51,259 nt of DNA from Alphaproteobacteria bacterium (GCA_021774735.1 JAJFIS010000049.1:1-51259), one strand, 5' to 3'; shown: positions 6,940 through 15,683, counted from the first letter of the stretch. Notes: generated by a model from the letters alone, not told the origin. Translations and numbers: made by a program.

Positions 6940-8787
6940 TTAACCTTGCGCTTTAACGCTTGCAATCCATTTATCCACATTTTCTTCCAAAATATTAAGC
7001 GGAACAAAACCGTTCTCTAACACCGTCTGGTGAAAGCCCCGCCAGTCAAATTTATCACCGAGCTGCTCCATAGCTTTGCCGCGAAGCTCCATAATTTTCA
7101 GCTTGCCAACCAAATAAGCTGTGGCTTGGCCTGGCATCACGATATAACGCTCGATCGCGGCCTCAGAATCGCCCCGTGGGTTTGGTGTATTTTCGACCAA
7201 ATAATCAATCGCTTGTTCCCGGGTCCATTTCTTGCTGTGCAAGCCGCTATCAACCACTAAGCGACAGGCCCGCCATAGCTCCATAGCCAAACGACCGAAG
7301 TCAGAATATGGATCTTTATAAAAGCCCATGTCTTTACCAAGTTCTTCGGTGTAAAGGCCCCATCCTTCAGAGAAAGCCGTGAAGCCGGTTACTTTCTGGA
7401 ACAGAGGTACACCTTCCAGCTCTTGCGCTAGAGCTATTTGGAAGTGATGACCCGGCACGCCTTCATGGATGGCAAGGGCCTCAAGCTGATAAATAGGCAT
7501 TATTTTCATATCGCGCAGATTGGCATAAAAATAGCCGGGACGTGATCCATCAAGCGATGGTCGCTGGTAAAAGGCTTTTCCGGCAGATTTCTCTCTAAAT
7601 TTTTCCACCGCACGCACTTCCAAAGGCGCTTTTGGCATAAGCGAGAAATATTCGGGTGCTTTCTTATTCACATTTGCGATATAGGTTTCGGCCAATTTCA
7701 AATAATCAGCTTTACCTTCCTCAGTATTGGGGAAGAAGAATTGATCACCCGTTCGGGTGAAATCGAAAAACTCTGGCAAGCTACCCTCAAAGCCCACTTG
7801 GGCCATTATGCCCTTCATTTGCCCGTGGATACGCGCCACATTATCTAGGCCAATCTGATGGATTTGCTCTGGCGTTAAGTTGGTAGTGGTATGGTATTTC
7901 AATTGAGCTTGATAAAATTCTTCGCCGTCAGGAAGCTTCCAAACCCCGTCATCGGTAGTGGCTAACCCTTCTTGACGCTTCAGTTCTGCAAGTAACAGAT
8001 CATACCCAGGCTTAACGGAGGCTAGCATTGCCTCTTTGGCGGATGTAATCAGCGCTTCTTTCTCTGCGTCCGAAACATCAAGTTTGCCAACTTTTTTCTT
8101 AAAGTCGGCATAAAGCGGGCTATCGGTTTCGCTGTCATCGAAGGGCGCACCAGAGATAATATTCTCAGCAGCAGTTATCACCAACGGAAAAACAAACTTC
8201 GGGGCAATGATGCCTTTTTCTGCCCGCGTCTGAAGCCCTGTTACGGCTTGATCCATTACAGTTTTTATACCGGTTAAACGTTTTATATAAGCTTCTGCGT
8301 CCCCCACTTCACCAATACGGTGAACATTGATTAAGAAGGTGGCAGTGCCCGTATGAATACCATACATTTGATTGGCTGGGTATGTGTGATAGCGCCATTT
8401 GTCGCGGTTAACCGTACGCTCACCTAACATCTTGAACAAACGATAGGATAATTGACGCTCCGGGCTTAATGCCCTCATATCAAACGTTTCTAAGGTCGCG
8501 AGATGCGCTTTTGCAAGAGCTAAATTAGCGTCTGTCGCAGCTTCGCTTCTGTCATCCCATTCATCTTGGCGTGATTTATCGCCCAAACGATGCGCAAACT
8601 GCGGTGACAGTGCTATTCTCTCTTTGATGGCTTGAGCAAAAAATGCATTGATACGGTCAGTTTCTGATTGCTCTGTGGCTGATGTAGCCTCAACAAGTGT
8701 TTGATTTTTTTGATCGCTTGTCGCGTTATCACAAGCTGCAAGTGCTGTTAAAATAGCAAATGCCCCAACGGTGTTTTTCATCCACAT
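6940..8787 (-). CDS. DUF885 family lipoprotein, putative metallopeptidase
   Basis: A 615-residue lipoprotein with an N-terminal signal and lipobox L-A-A-C (Cys19). The bulk is a DUF885 domain, a helical fold related to M32-type peptidases. The zinc-binding helix H-E-G-V-P-G-H-H lies at 441-448, followed by 'TAFSEGWGLYTEELGKDMGF', whose glutamate is the likely third ligand. Full length and intact catalytic residues suggest an active enzyme in the periplasm, tethered to the envelope. The substrate is unknown. It is transcribed alone and divergent from hspQ. Confidence 0.9.
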   Translation of the reverse strand: MWMKNTVGAFAILTALAACDNATSDQKNQTLVEATSATEQSETDRINAFFAQAIKERIALSPQFAHRLGDKSRQDEWDDRSEAATDANLALAKAHLATLETFDMRALSPERQLSYRLFKMLGERTVNRDKWRYHTYPANQMYGIHTGTATFLINVHRIGEVGDAEAYIKRLTGIKTVMDQAVTGLQTRAEKGIIAPKFVFPLVITAAENIISGAPFDDSETDSPLYADFKKKVGKLDVSDAEKEALITSAKEAMLASVKPGYDLLLAELKRQEGLATTDDGVWKLPDGEEFYQAQLKYHTTTNLTPEQIHQIGLDNVARIHGQMKGIMAQVGFEGSLPEFFDFTRTGDQFFFPNTEEGKADYLKLAETYIANVNKKAPEYFSLMPKAPLEVRAVEKFREKSAGKAFYQRPSLDGSRPGYFYANLRDMKIMPIYQLEALAIHEGVPGHHFQIALAQELEGVPLFQKVTGFTAFSEGWGLYTEELGKDMGFYKDPYSDFGRLAMELWRACRLVVDSGLHSKKWTREQAIDYLVENTPNPRGDSEAAIERYIVMPGQATAYLVGKLKIMELRGKAMEQLGDKFDWRGFHQTVLENGFVPLNILEENVDKWIASVKAQG

Positions 8788-8933
8788 AGTTTTTTCCTTA
8801 TTTTTTATAAAAGCCCCATAAACAATTTACTTCGAACTGCTGCCCAGTCAACCTGCTGAATGTAAAAATTCATGCTATCTGTTGACTGTGCGCCCCCAGC
8901 GCATTATGTGCATGGCTAATGATAGGACCAAGA

Positions 8934-9278
8934 ATGACCGATACGCCCATAATTACACGCAATGCACTATTTTCAATTGGCCAAGTGGTTAAGCACCGCA
9001 TGTTCGAATTTCGCGGTGTAATCTATGATGTAGACCCAGAATTTGCCAATTCTGACGAATGGTGGGAATCTATTCCGGCTGAGGTTCGCCCATCCAAAGA
9101 TCAGCCCTTCTATCATTTACTCGCCGAGAATGATGACGCTAGCTATGAGGCCTATGTAAGCCAACAAAATCTATTGCTTGATGATACGGGTGAGCCAATC
9201 AATCACCCCGAAGTGCCTGAAATGTTTGGTGATTTTAACGGTGAGCGCTATGCGATTGAGCCGATCTTAAAGAATTAA
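8934..9278 (+). CDS. hspQ: HspQ (YccV-like) heat shock / hemimethylated-DNA-binding family protein
   Basis: A 114-residue protein with the HspQ fold: 'FSIGQVVKHRMFEFRGVIYDVDPEF', 'DQPFYHLLAEN', 'YVSQQNLL' and a C-terminal 'F..F....Y'. In enterobacteria HspQ is a heat-induced specificity factor that modulates Lon degradation. I chose the ATG at 8934 because AGGA lies 6 bases upstream; an in-frame ATG at 8919 lacks one. The C-terminal extension after 'NLLLDD' is slightly longer than in E. coli. Confidence 0.88.
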   Translation: MTDTPIITRNALFSIGQVVKHRMFEFRGVIYDVDPEFANSDEWWESIPAEVRPSKDQPFYHLLAENDDASYEAYVSQQNLLLDDTGEPINHPEVPEMFGDFNGERYAIEPILKN

Positions 9279-9374
9279 TCAACTCATATTACGTGGTTTA
9301 TAAGACAAAAGACAGCAACCGAGCGGTCCTGCCTTTTTAATTTTATACATCAACTGCAGTGAGTCTATAGAATT

Positions 9375-9485
9375 TTACGCAACAAACATAGCCAGCAGAA
9401 CTAATACTGCAATATTTGCCAAGAGACCGTATTTGATCAAGGCAACAAAAAAACTATAGGTGGTTTTCTGCTCGTCAATTTCCAT
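9375..9485 (-). CDS. aa3-type cytochrome c oxidase subunit IV-like small protein
   Basis: A 36-residue reading frame with GGAG 8 bases before its ATG. The sequence starts M-E-I-D-E-Q-K-T-T-Y-S-F-F and then forms one membrane helix (residues 14-35). This matches the short alphaproteobacterial CoxIV family: acidic head, T-Y/F-x-x-F, single helix. In that family the protein packs against the aa3 oxidase. No other oxidase genes are nearby, so this is an orphan copy or simply the usual unlinked location. It lies upstream of the PLP-enzyme gene's 3' end side, in an otherwise empty gap (9279-9574). Confidence 0.65.
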   Translation of the reverse strand: MEIDEQKTTYSFFVALIKYGLLANIAVLVLLAMFVA

Positions 9486-9574
9486 GTTTTCGCTCCAATT
9501 TTATTGCACCAGCCCCGTGCGGATGAAAAATCAATAAAGCGTCTATAGCCTATTCATCAATACACGCCAAGTCT

Positions 9575-10555
9575 TTATGTGACTAGAATAGTGCTTAAGA
9601 AGTTTAAATCTACATTACCGCCGCTAATGATTACCACACTTATTTTATCTCTCATCTCAATTTTACCCGTAAGTGCCGCAGCGATAGAAACAACGCCCCC
9701 TGGTTCACCTATCAGCTTGGTGTGACGGGCTAATACCCGCATGGCATCAAAGGCTTCTGCGTCACTAACCGATACTCCTTGAACGCCGAAGTGGCGCAGA
9801 ACCGCAAAGGGTATTGTGCCAAGTTGCGGGGAAAGCAGCGCGTCACAGGCAGATTTCATGCTCAAGTCCGCATCTTCAATAACCCCAGATGCTAGTGAGC
9901 GCGAAGCATCATCATATCCCTCTGGTTCAACCGTATAGCAATCCACATCCGGGTAGCTTGCCTTCAATGCTGTCACACTGCCTGACGTTAGCCCGCCGCC
10001 GCCACAATTGATCATCACTTGATCTGGTGTAACGCCTAAATGGCCCAAGTCTTCCGCGATCTCAAGCCCCACCGTGCCTTGACCAGCCATAATATAAGCA
10101 TCCTCATAAGACGGCACCAAGCTGCAGCCGCGCTCTATGGTTAAGGCTTTTGCTATTTCCTCGCGGCTTTCCCTTACGCGGTCATATAAAATCACCTCAG
10201 CGCCGTAACCACGGGTGTTTTCCATCTTTATCGCCGGCGCATCGCTCGGCATAACTATCGCGGCGTGAATGCCTAGCATCTTGGCAGCACAAGCAACCCC
10301 TTGGGCATGATTGCCGCTGGAAAAAGCCACAACACCCGCTTTTTTCTCGCTCTCAGATAATTGCGAAAGACGATTATAGGCCCCCCGAAACTTAAAGCTG
10401 CCTGTACGCTGTAAACATTCGGCCTTGATGAATAGCCGCCCACCGACCATATCGTTCAGGTCTTGATTTTCGATCAGCGGCGTTCTAACCGCAAAGCCCT
10501 TCAGGCGATTTGCCGCTGCTTCAATATCATCAAGTGAAATTGCTAGTTCAGTCAT
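9575..10555 (-). CDS. PLP-dependent threonine/serine dehydratase (or serine racemase-like)
   Basis: A 326-residue fold-type II PLP enzyme without a regulatory ACT domain, the length of catabolic threonine dehydratase/serine racemase. The Schiff-base lysine is Lys55 in T-G-S-F-K-F-R-G. S-S-G-N-H-A-Q-G (79-86) is the substrate loop, C-G-G-G-G (184-188) binds the phosphate, and 'SGGNVD' near the end contacts the pyridine ring. The likely reaction is deamination of L-threonine/L-serine to 2-oxoacids. The start overlaps the upstream membrane-protein gene by 4 bp, so they are translationally coupled. Family members with racemase activity cannot be excluded. Confidence 0.88.
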   Translation of the reverse strand: MTELAISLDDIEAAANRLKGFAVRTPLIENQDLNDMVGGRLFIKAECLQRTGSFKFRGAYNRLSQLSESEKKAGVVAFSSGNHAQGVACAAKMLGIHAAIVMPSDAPAIKMENTRGYGAEVILYDRVRESREEIAKALTIERGCSLVPSYEDAYIMAGQGTVGLEIAEDLGHLGVTPDQVMINCGGGGLTSGSVTALKASYPDVDCYTVEPEGYDDASRSLASGVIEDADLSMKSACDALLSPQLGTIPFAVLRHFGVQGVSVSDAEAFDAMRVLARHTKLIGEPGGVVSIAAALTGKIEMRDKISVVIISGGNVDLNFLSTILVT

Positions 10556-10839
10556 GCATTATTCCCTTTAGATTTTTTTATAACCTTGCGGCGTTTCCAC
10601 CAACGACCCAATTGCACTTCACGGCGACGACGCCAACGACGAATTATGGCAGAATCGTAACTAAGAACAATCACCCCCAAAGGCATCATCCAAAGACCAA
10701 GCACAGGCAGGAACCATAATAGACCGCCCATAATGAGCAATACGCCCAAGATGGTACGGCCAATGCGGCTCTTTGGCATGCGTTTGTGTATGGCACGGCG
10801 CATTAGCAATAATCTTTCTATTTCAAAGCCATAACGCAA
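10552..10839 (-). CDS. Small PGPGW-type transmembrane protein
   Basis: A 95-residue frame; an internal ATG at residue 13 (M-R-R-A-I-H) may be the real start. Residues 29-60 form one or two hydrophobic segments with the block 'RIGRTILGVLLIMGGLLWFL' then 'PVLGLWMMPLGVIVLS', resembling the PGPGW family. A strongly basic tail (RRWRRRR, WWKRRK) faces the cytoplasm. The function is unknown. It overlaps the downstream dehydratase gene by 4 bp. Confidence 0.65.
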   Translation of the reverse strand: MRYGFEIERLLLMRRAIHKRMPKSRIGRTILGVLLIMGGLLWFLPVLGLWMMPLGVIVLSYDSAIIRRWRRRREVQLGRWWKRRKVIKKSKGNNA

Positions 10840-10925
10840 AATGTGAAAGTTATGGCGTCTTTATTTGAGAGTAGCACTCCAACTAGATCAGGCAATATAA
10901 ATAATAGTCTATAGTATATTTTCAA

Positions 10926-11975
10926 TTATCTGCTCTCGCAGGACCTATGAAATGTCTCAACGACCTCACGGCGGTCAAGCGACAAGAAATACTGCAAAGA
11001 CCGAATAATAGCGGGTCGTTCATGCTCTAATGAACCAGCAGGATGGGAGGACTGACTAAGCTGGTAATCATACATGAACAAGGCTGTGGTTAGCCGCATC
11101 AAAATCAGGTCATATAAAATATCGATCTCTTTGTCTTCCAATGGGCAAATGGCATTAAATGCCCCCACCTGCGCCGCTGCAATGGCCAGCGAGCCCTCAC
11201 CTACTCGGCTATAGCTTGCCGTCATCACCGCCAAGTCTTGCACCAAGGGAGCCCAAACCATATCACCAAAATCAATGACGCCGACAACCTCATTGTCGTT
11301 GCCCGATAGTCTGATATGGTTTCCTGCGTGGCCGTCCCCGTGGACCACTTGGCTGCGCAGGCCTTTCATCTTGGGTAAGATGACCGCGCCTACTTGTGCG
11401 AGAAAATCTGTCGTCAAAGCCTTGGCTTCCGCACTATTATGCGCCTGAATTTCAGGATCCAATATCAGCGCTATTTTAATATCCCACGGCAGAAAATGAT
11501 CCGATGATGGATGGTTAAAGCCTTGCAAGGCCAGAATAAGTTTAGCTTGGGTAGCCGCAGCACTTATACAGACAGCCTCTGATAAATTGCCTCCACCATC
11601 CACCGGCACCCCGTTCACCCAGCTCAGCATCCGCACCATATGGCGCGCGCCGTCATCACCGGCGATATAGGTGTAATTCTTATGGTCTTTTGTTGGTATA
11701 ACTTGCGGGACCAGCAACTTCGGGTCCTTACGGCCAATATGCTGCAAAGCTTGAAGCTCAAAATCAATAACGGCTTCATGTTGCATGTTCGACGACACTT
11801 TCAGCACATAGCTCTCACCGTCCATGCAGTCAAAGCGGTGATTTTGGTCGCCCTCCCCCGCTAGTGGCTTCAAAGTACCATCCATGCCCCAATGAGACAT
11901 CACAAAAGCCCGCAGGGCAGCTGTGCCAAAACGCGGCGGATTAAAGTTCATATTTTCAGCGGTTAAACGCGACAA
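10926..11975 (-). CDS. Aminoglycoside phosphotransferase (APH)-fold kinase
   Basis: A 349-residue small-molecule kinase of the APH/choline-kinase superfamily. The N-lobe has 'GEGDQNHRFDCMDGESYVLKVS', with the ATP-contacting Lys. The catalytic loop is V-V-H-G-D-G-H-A-G-N (about 206-215) and the Mg-binding motif is V-I-D-F-G-D. The overall pattern resembles the phosphotransferase domain fused to some class III aminotransferases and hydroxylysine kinase, here standing alone. The substrate is unknown; resistance should not be assumed. It is monocistronic and divergent from fdhD. Confidence 0.82.
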   Translation of the reverse strand: MSRLTAENMNFNPPRFGTAALRAFVMSHWGMDGTLKPLAGEGDQNHRFDCMDGESYVLKVSSNMQHEAVIDFELQALQHIGRKDPKLLVPQVIPTKDHKNYTYIAGDDGARHMVRMLSWVNGVPVDGGGNLSEAVCISAAATQAKLILALQGFNHPSSDHFLPWDIKIALILDPEIQAHNSAEAKALTTDFLAQVGAVILPKMKGLRSQVVHGDGHAGNHIRLSGNDNEVVGVIDFGDMVWAPLVQDLAVMTASYSRVGEGSLAIAAAQVGAFNAICPLEDKEIDILYDLILMRLTTALFMYDYQLSQSSHPAGSLEHERPAIIRSLQYFLSLDRREVVETFHRSCESR

Positions 11976-12118
11976 ATCCTCAGCCCTTCAGTGCTTCACC
12001 AGTTTCTCCCACAGCTTACAAATGCTAATGCGAATTATCCAGCTAGAAAGCTGTAGCTATTGATCTTTCTGCCCGATATGCTCACGCACAGATACAAAAG
12101 TAACTATATGGAACTTTA

Positions 12119-12928
12119 ATGGACCGCAAAAAACCAAAAATTGGATCAATGCCCATGCCGAGCCGAAAAATCAGCGGCAAAATGCTGGGTGAGGACAGCA
12201 AAGAGACCGCGTGGAATGTCGCCGAAGAAGTTCCGGTGGCACTATCTTATAACGGTGAAACGCTCGCGGTTCTTGTCACTAGCCCTAACGACCTTGAGGA
12301 TTTCGCTCGGGGGTTTTCCCTAACAGAGGGCATCATTGAGCAGGCTGATGAGATAACGGGCATTACATGGCAGTGGCGCGACCCCGGCGTTGAAATAACC
12401 ATTAACATTCCTGCGCGGCGCAGTGAGCGCATGGATGTGCAACGCCGTACACGTTCATTGGTTGCGGCGTCATCCTGCGGCATATGCGGCATGACTGACT
12501 TTGCTGCTTTTGAACAAGATATAGTCCCAGTCGCGGCCAGCAAAATGGCGCTCGACCACGCTATAGTGACAAAGGCTGTCGAGGCTTTTGTTCAAGGCCA
12601 GAAGATCAAACAAGTCAACCGCTCGGTTCACGGGGCAGCATACGCCAGTGAGGACGGGGACATATTATTCCTACGCGAAGATATCGGGCGGCATAACGCC
12701 CTTGATAAGCTCATCGGCGCTATGATGGCGGCAGGCCACAGCATGACAGATGGCTTTTTCATCATCTCCAGCCGCTGCTCCTTTGAAATGGTGCAAAAAG
12801 TTATCCGCGCGGGAGGCCGGGCATTGGTTTCCATTTCAGCCCCCACCTATATGGCAGTGGATATCGCGGACCGTGCCAACCTCACCCTTGCCGTTCAATC
12901 GGGTAAAGGTCAATTTTTCTTACCCTAA
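12119..12928 (+). CDS. fdhD: Formate dehydrogenase accessory sulfurtransferase FdhD
   Basis: A 269-residue protein. FdhD passes sulfur from a cysteine desulfurase to the molybdenum cofactor of formate dehydrogenase. The essential C-G-I-C-G motif is at 120-124, and 'RSVHGAAY' and 'REDIGRHNALDKLIG' match the family. No formate dehydrogenase structural genes are in the window. The following DUF1330 gene starts 22 bp after the stop with its own ribosome site, so the two may form an operon. Confidence 0.95.
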   Translation: MDRKKPKIGSMPMPSRKISGKMLGEDSKETAWNVAEEVPVALSYNGETLAVLVTSPNDLEDFARGFSLTEGIIEQADEITGITWQWRDPGVEITINIPARRSERMDVQRRTRSLVAASSCGICGMTDFAAFEQDIVPVAASKMALDHAIVTKAVEAFVQGQKIKQVNRSVHGAAYASEDGDILFLREDIGRHNALDKLIGAMMAAGHSMTDGFFIISSRCSFEMVQKVIRAGGRALVSISAPTYMAVDIADRANLTLAVQSGKGQFFLP

Positions 12929-12950
12929 AATCATTTATGAAGGATACCCC

Positions 12951-13370
12951 ATGGAAGTCACCAATGAGCTATACCCCAGCACCCCTGAGCAAATGGCTGC
13001 GATGCAGGAAAGCGGCCCAGAAGGCCCTATTTTCATGGTTAACCTGCTGAAGTTCAAGGAAAAAGCCGAGTATGCTGATGGGCGCGCATGCGACCTCAGT
13101 GGCCGGGAAGCCTATATGATTTACGGCCAAGCGGTTAGCAAACTGGTCACCAAATTTGGCGGCACGGTGGTGTTTGTCGCCGACGTTAACTTCCTCGCCC
13201 TCGGCCAAGCTGAGGAGCTATGGGACGAGATCGCCATTGTATCCTACCCCACGCGCGGCGACCTTACGCGCATGTCGATGTCACCAGAATGGCAGGCAAT
13301 AGCCGTCCACCGCACCGCCGGGCTCAAAGGCCAGCTCAACATTGAGACGGTGAAGCCAGTGGGTGGATAG
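12951..13370 (+). CDS. DUF1330 family protein
   Basis: A 139-residue protein of the dimeric ferredoxin-like DUF1330/YciI-like superfamily, with 'GPIFMVNLLKFKEKAEY', 'YMIYGQAVSKLVTKFGGTVVFVADV' and 'WDEIAIVSYPTRGDLTRMSMSPEWQ'. The start is the ATG at 12951, with AAGGA 6 bases upstream; a longer reading of the frame would overlap fdhD by almost 180 bp and is not needed. The function is unknown. Confidence 0.88.
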   Translation: MEVTNELYPSTPEQMAAMQESGPEGPIFMVNLLKFKEKAEYADGRACDLSGREAYMIYGQAVSKLVTKFGGTVVFVADVNFLALGQAEELWDEIAIVSYPTRGDLTRMSMSPEWQAIAVHRTAGLKGQLNIETVKPVGG

Positions 13371-13386
13371 CTACATACCAAAGTGA

Positions 13387-13839
13387 TCAAAGAGAGTGAG
13401 CAATGTCATCAGGCGGGCTTGCAGCTGGAGAAGAATTGTTACCTAAATCTTTCGGAGCCCTAATATGAAAATCCTTGGTCAAAGCAATTTGATCGTCAAG
13501 TGATACTTCAATTTTAATAATTTTGTTTTTAGTTATATTAAGGGCAGTTAATCCGACCTGAGGAAGCATGATTATATTGTCATAAATAAAGTCATGTTCA
13601 GCTGGAGCCGGTGAGACGTCAGCATTCATCTCCATTTTTATCTCATCATGTGAAATTACAGCTTTCACTTTCTTGGGTAACTCATCGTCTTGACATATAA
13701 TTTTAATCAAAAAATAGAGTGAAGGGTGAACATATGGAATGGTCTTAATAGCCATCCATTCACCATACATCCCTGTGATACAATATCTTCCACCAGTATC
13801 TTGACGAATGTCGTCAGCAATCATTATATCAACATACAT
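13387..13839 (-). CDS. DUF6941-like protein, third gene of a toxin-antitoxin operon
   Basis: A 150-residue soluble protein. The beginning 'MYVDIMIADDIRQDTGGRYCITGMYG' fits the DUF6941 pattern (a D-D-x-R-x-E/D-x-x-G-K/R start with a beta-rich body); the function of that family is unknown. It has no membrane or nuclease motif. Its start overlaps the antitoxin stop by one base, so translation is coupled to the pair upstream. AT content is higher than in the flanking fdhD/recJ genes, which suggests acquired DNA. It does not look like the SecB-type chaperone of TAC systems. Confidence 0.55.
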   Translation of the reverse strand: MYVDIMIADDIRQDTGGRYCITGMYGEWMAIKTIPYVHPSLYFLIKIICQDDELPKKVKAVISHDEIKMEMNADVSPAPAEHDFIYDNIIMLPQVGLTALNITKNKIIKIEVSLDDQIALTKDFHIRAPKDLGNNSSPAASPPDDIAHSL

Positions 13840-14288
13840 TATTGTAACTCTTTGCTTGGAATATTTTCTATAGTGGTAATTATCTCATCCGACGAACAGC
13901 CAAGCGCTTTTTTGAGCAATGGGATAATTGTGATGCCAGGCTCTCTCTTACCACTCTCGATCAATGACAGAGCTGACTGGCTGGTTTGAATTCTGTCTGC
14001 CAAGTCTTTTTGTGACAATCCTGCCCGAAACCGAAGATAAGCAAATGTGATGGGAAGTTTATCGGCTTTCATTTCATCTGCTATTGCTCGGCGACCTCTC
14101 GCTAGACCATCTTCACCAGCCAATTCCATCAATGCCTTAAATTTACTCCCTCCAATGAGGGGGTGTACGCCATCAGATTCTCTTATCTCAACCACATCAT
14201 TTGAATAACCTGTGGCCACATTCAGTGAATCTACAACTTTACGAGTGTGCTGATTAGAATTACTCTCATTCCATTCTAAGTTTTTCAT
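13839..14288 (-). CDS. XRE-family antitoxin (HigA-like)
   Basis: A 149-residue protein with a C-terminal Cro/CI helix-turn-helix: 'LRFRAGLSQKDLADRIQTSQSALSLIESGKREPGI' at about residues 85-120. The N-terminal 80 residues ('VVDSLNVATGYSNDVVEIRES') may form the toxin-neutralising part. It directly follows the RelE-like toxin gene with no gap (toxin first, antitoxin second, the HigBA order) and overlaps the third gene by one base. It probably represses its own operon. Confidence 0.8.
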   Translation of the reverse strand: MKNLEWNESNSNQHTRKVVDSLNVATGYSNDVVEIRESDGVHPLIGGSKFKALMELAGEDGLARGRRAIADEMKADKLPITFAYLRFRAGLSQKDLADRIQTSQSALSLIESGKREPGITIIPLLKKALGCSSDEIITTIENIPSKELQ

Positions 14289-14687
14289 TTAATCATTCTC
14301 CCTCATTTTGTATAAAAGCGTCTTAATGAAGTCACTATCATATGTTTTTCCATCACGCTTTTTTAGAGCCAAAATCATAAATTGTGCATTCTTAAAGTCG
14401 GGATAGTAAAAAATTCTATACTTAGATATTTCATGCATCTTAAGCCTAAAAGCAATTTTACCATGCTGGAGCAGCAATTCTTGAATTTGTCTAATGTCGT
14501 AATTTAATGCCTCGTTGTTACCAGTATGGAAATAATGATCTTGAGATAATGAAGCTAACTGATCAGTGTCATTACCAATTTCATGTAAAACCGCAGTTAT
14601 TTTATCAAAAGCTTCCTTATCGCTTTCGTATAGCGTGACCATTTCGGCATAAAAATCATCGTGTAACTCTATCTTCTTTATGATCAC
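14289..14687 (-). CDS. RelE/HigB-like toxin
   Basis: A 132-residue basic protein with the RelE-superfamily C-terminal pattern: 'HGKIAFRLKMHEISKYRIFYY', a hydrophobic strand 'QFMILALKKRDGKTY' and a terminal helix. This resembles HigB/Gp49-like ribosome-dependent mRNA endonucleases, though somewhat longer than the usual 95-115 residues. It sits immediately before the XRE antitoxin gene. The toxin call rests on this context plus the C-terminal pattern. Confidence 0.65.
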   Translation of the reverse strand: MIIKKIELHDDFYAEMVTLYESDKEAFDKITAVLHEIGNDTDQLASLSQDHYFHTGNNEALNYDIRQIQELLLQHGKIAFRLKMHEISKYRIFYYPDFKNAQFMILALKKRDGKTYDSDFIKTLLYKMREND

Positions 14688-14756
14688 TATACCGCATCCG
14701 ATATTAATATAAGCTTAAAAACATAGATTTCAATGAAATCGGCTGAAAAAATAGCG

Positions 14757-14816
14757 TTAAGTGACACAACTGCAACACTCATAACAGACCGCCAATTCCA
14801 AAATTCTTAACGACAT
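14757..14816 (-). pseudogene. Possible decayed N-terminus of a second copy of the secreted orphan
   Basis: A 19-codon frame starts right after the left copy of the direct repeat, at nearly the same distance as the start of the secreted orphan from the right copy. It begins M-S-L-R-I-L against M-L-K-F-V and stops early. It may be what remains of a duplicated gene; the similarity is weak. Confidence 0.2.
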
Positions 14817-15006
14817 ACTAACCCCTTTTAGTTGCTTTTATCAACGTATCAGATGAATTTATGATAATGAATATAAAATTTAGCATTTAACATATTAGTG
14901 ATATCAGCTCGAACCAACTTGCTAATTTGACCCAAAACCAAAAAAGCCCGCGAAATGCGAGGCTTTTCTAAATATTCTTACTGATCACCCCTACGGGAAC
15001 AGAACC
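14813..15006 (-). repeat. Diverged direct repeat, left copy, with a tRNA-Glu 3'-end remnant
   Basis: This copy aligns with 15680-15887: shared blocks include CCCCTTTTRGTTG, a CAACRTATCAGRTGAATT stretch, TAGTGATATCAGC/AAGTGATATCAGC, ACCAAAAAAGCCC and a terminator. It ends in CCTACGGGAACAGAACC, a degraded T-arm/acceptor of tRNA-Glu (the intact gene reads CCTACGGGACTCGAACC). It covers most of the 330-bp gap between the toxin and the secreted orphan. Confidence 0.7.
14938..14966 (-). terminator. Rho-independent terminator in the left repeat copy
   Basis: On the minus strand GCCTCGCATTTCGCGGGC forms a GC-rich stem followed by a T run. It corresponds to the terminator of the intact tRNA-Glu gene. 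Confidence 0.7.
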
Positions 15007-15017
15007 TGCCTATAACT

Positions 15018-15683
15018 TCAGGTTCTGTTTTCAATGACAGACAAGCCCTGCACCGGTTTTATATTTGAAACTTTTATAATGCCCTCATTATTCAACCGCG
15101 AAACATAGGCTTGGATATAATATGCGGGCAGCGTGAAGGGATATATTCTGCCATCTCTTGCGATTATCTCAATATGTAATTCTGAGCCTAACTGATAGGC
15201 CGCAACAAGCTTTGCAGTCGGAATATTAATCGTGAATTCTTCCTCACGAAAACATTCAATATGGTCGGTTACATTCGGAGTTTGTGAAAATTGGCAATCG
15301 ACTGTCCGGTGATTCACCTTAGTGAAGGATGCAGCTTCTCCACCATCAAATGATGCTTGCCCGTAGAAGCGCCAATCATCATGATATTGCTGAGCAAAAT
15401 GGAGCCGATGTGTAACATTACCTTGGTTAACGACAGAGGAGCGCAGCGACCACGTGTCACCTTCAACCCGAATGGCTAATGAATGTAAGCCTCTTTTAGG
15501 CCCTTTTGCTAATATAGTCTTTTCCGCATCACTCGACGATATTTTAATCTCACTATACGCTGTGTTATATTCCTTGAGCTGCGCCGCCCTTTGCGCGGCC
15601 TCTTTTTTACCTGCCTTTTCATCCGCTGCGGTTACAACGGTAGAAAATAATACAAAACTTACTATTGCTACGAATTTCAACAT
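15018..15683 (-). CDS. Secreted protein of unknown function
   Basis: A 221-residue protein with a signal peptide (residues 1-19, cleavage near T-A-A-D), a short Lys/Ala-rich linker (20-42) and a beta-rich body with two cysteines ('TVDCQF', 'IECFRE') that may form a disulfide. I do not recognise a family. It lies between two diverged copies of a tRNA-Glu 3'-end cassette, in the same orientation as the tRNA. The last codons and stop overlap an 11-bp inverted repeat (AACAGAACCTG/CAGGTTCTGTT, 14999-15030), which may act as its terminator. Confidence 0.75.
   Translation of the reverse strand: MLKFVAIVSFVLFSTVVTAADEKAGKKEAAQRAAQLKEYNTAYSEIKISSSDAEKTILAKGPKRGLHSLAIRVEGDTWSLRSSVVNQGNVTHRLHFAQQYHDDWRFYGQASFDGGEAASFTKVNHRTVDCQFSQTPNVTDHIECFREEEFTINIPTAKLVAAYQLGSELHIEIIARDGRIYPFTLPAYYIQAYVSRLNNEGIIKVSNIKPVQGLSVIENRT

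Noticed and set aside
12750-12950. Longer start for the DUF1330 gene
   Set aside because: It would overlap fdhD by about 180 bp; the ATG at 12951 has a good ribosome site and matches the family start.
13387-13839. SecB-like chaperone of a TAC system
   Set aside because: Length and position fit, but the sequence lacks the SecB pattern and looks like DUF6941 instead.
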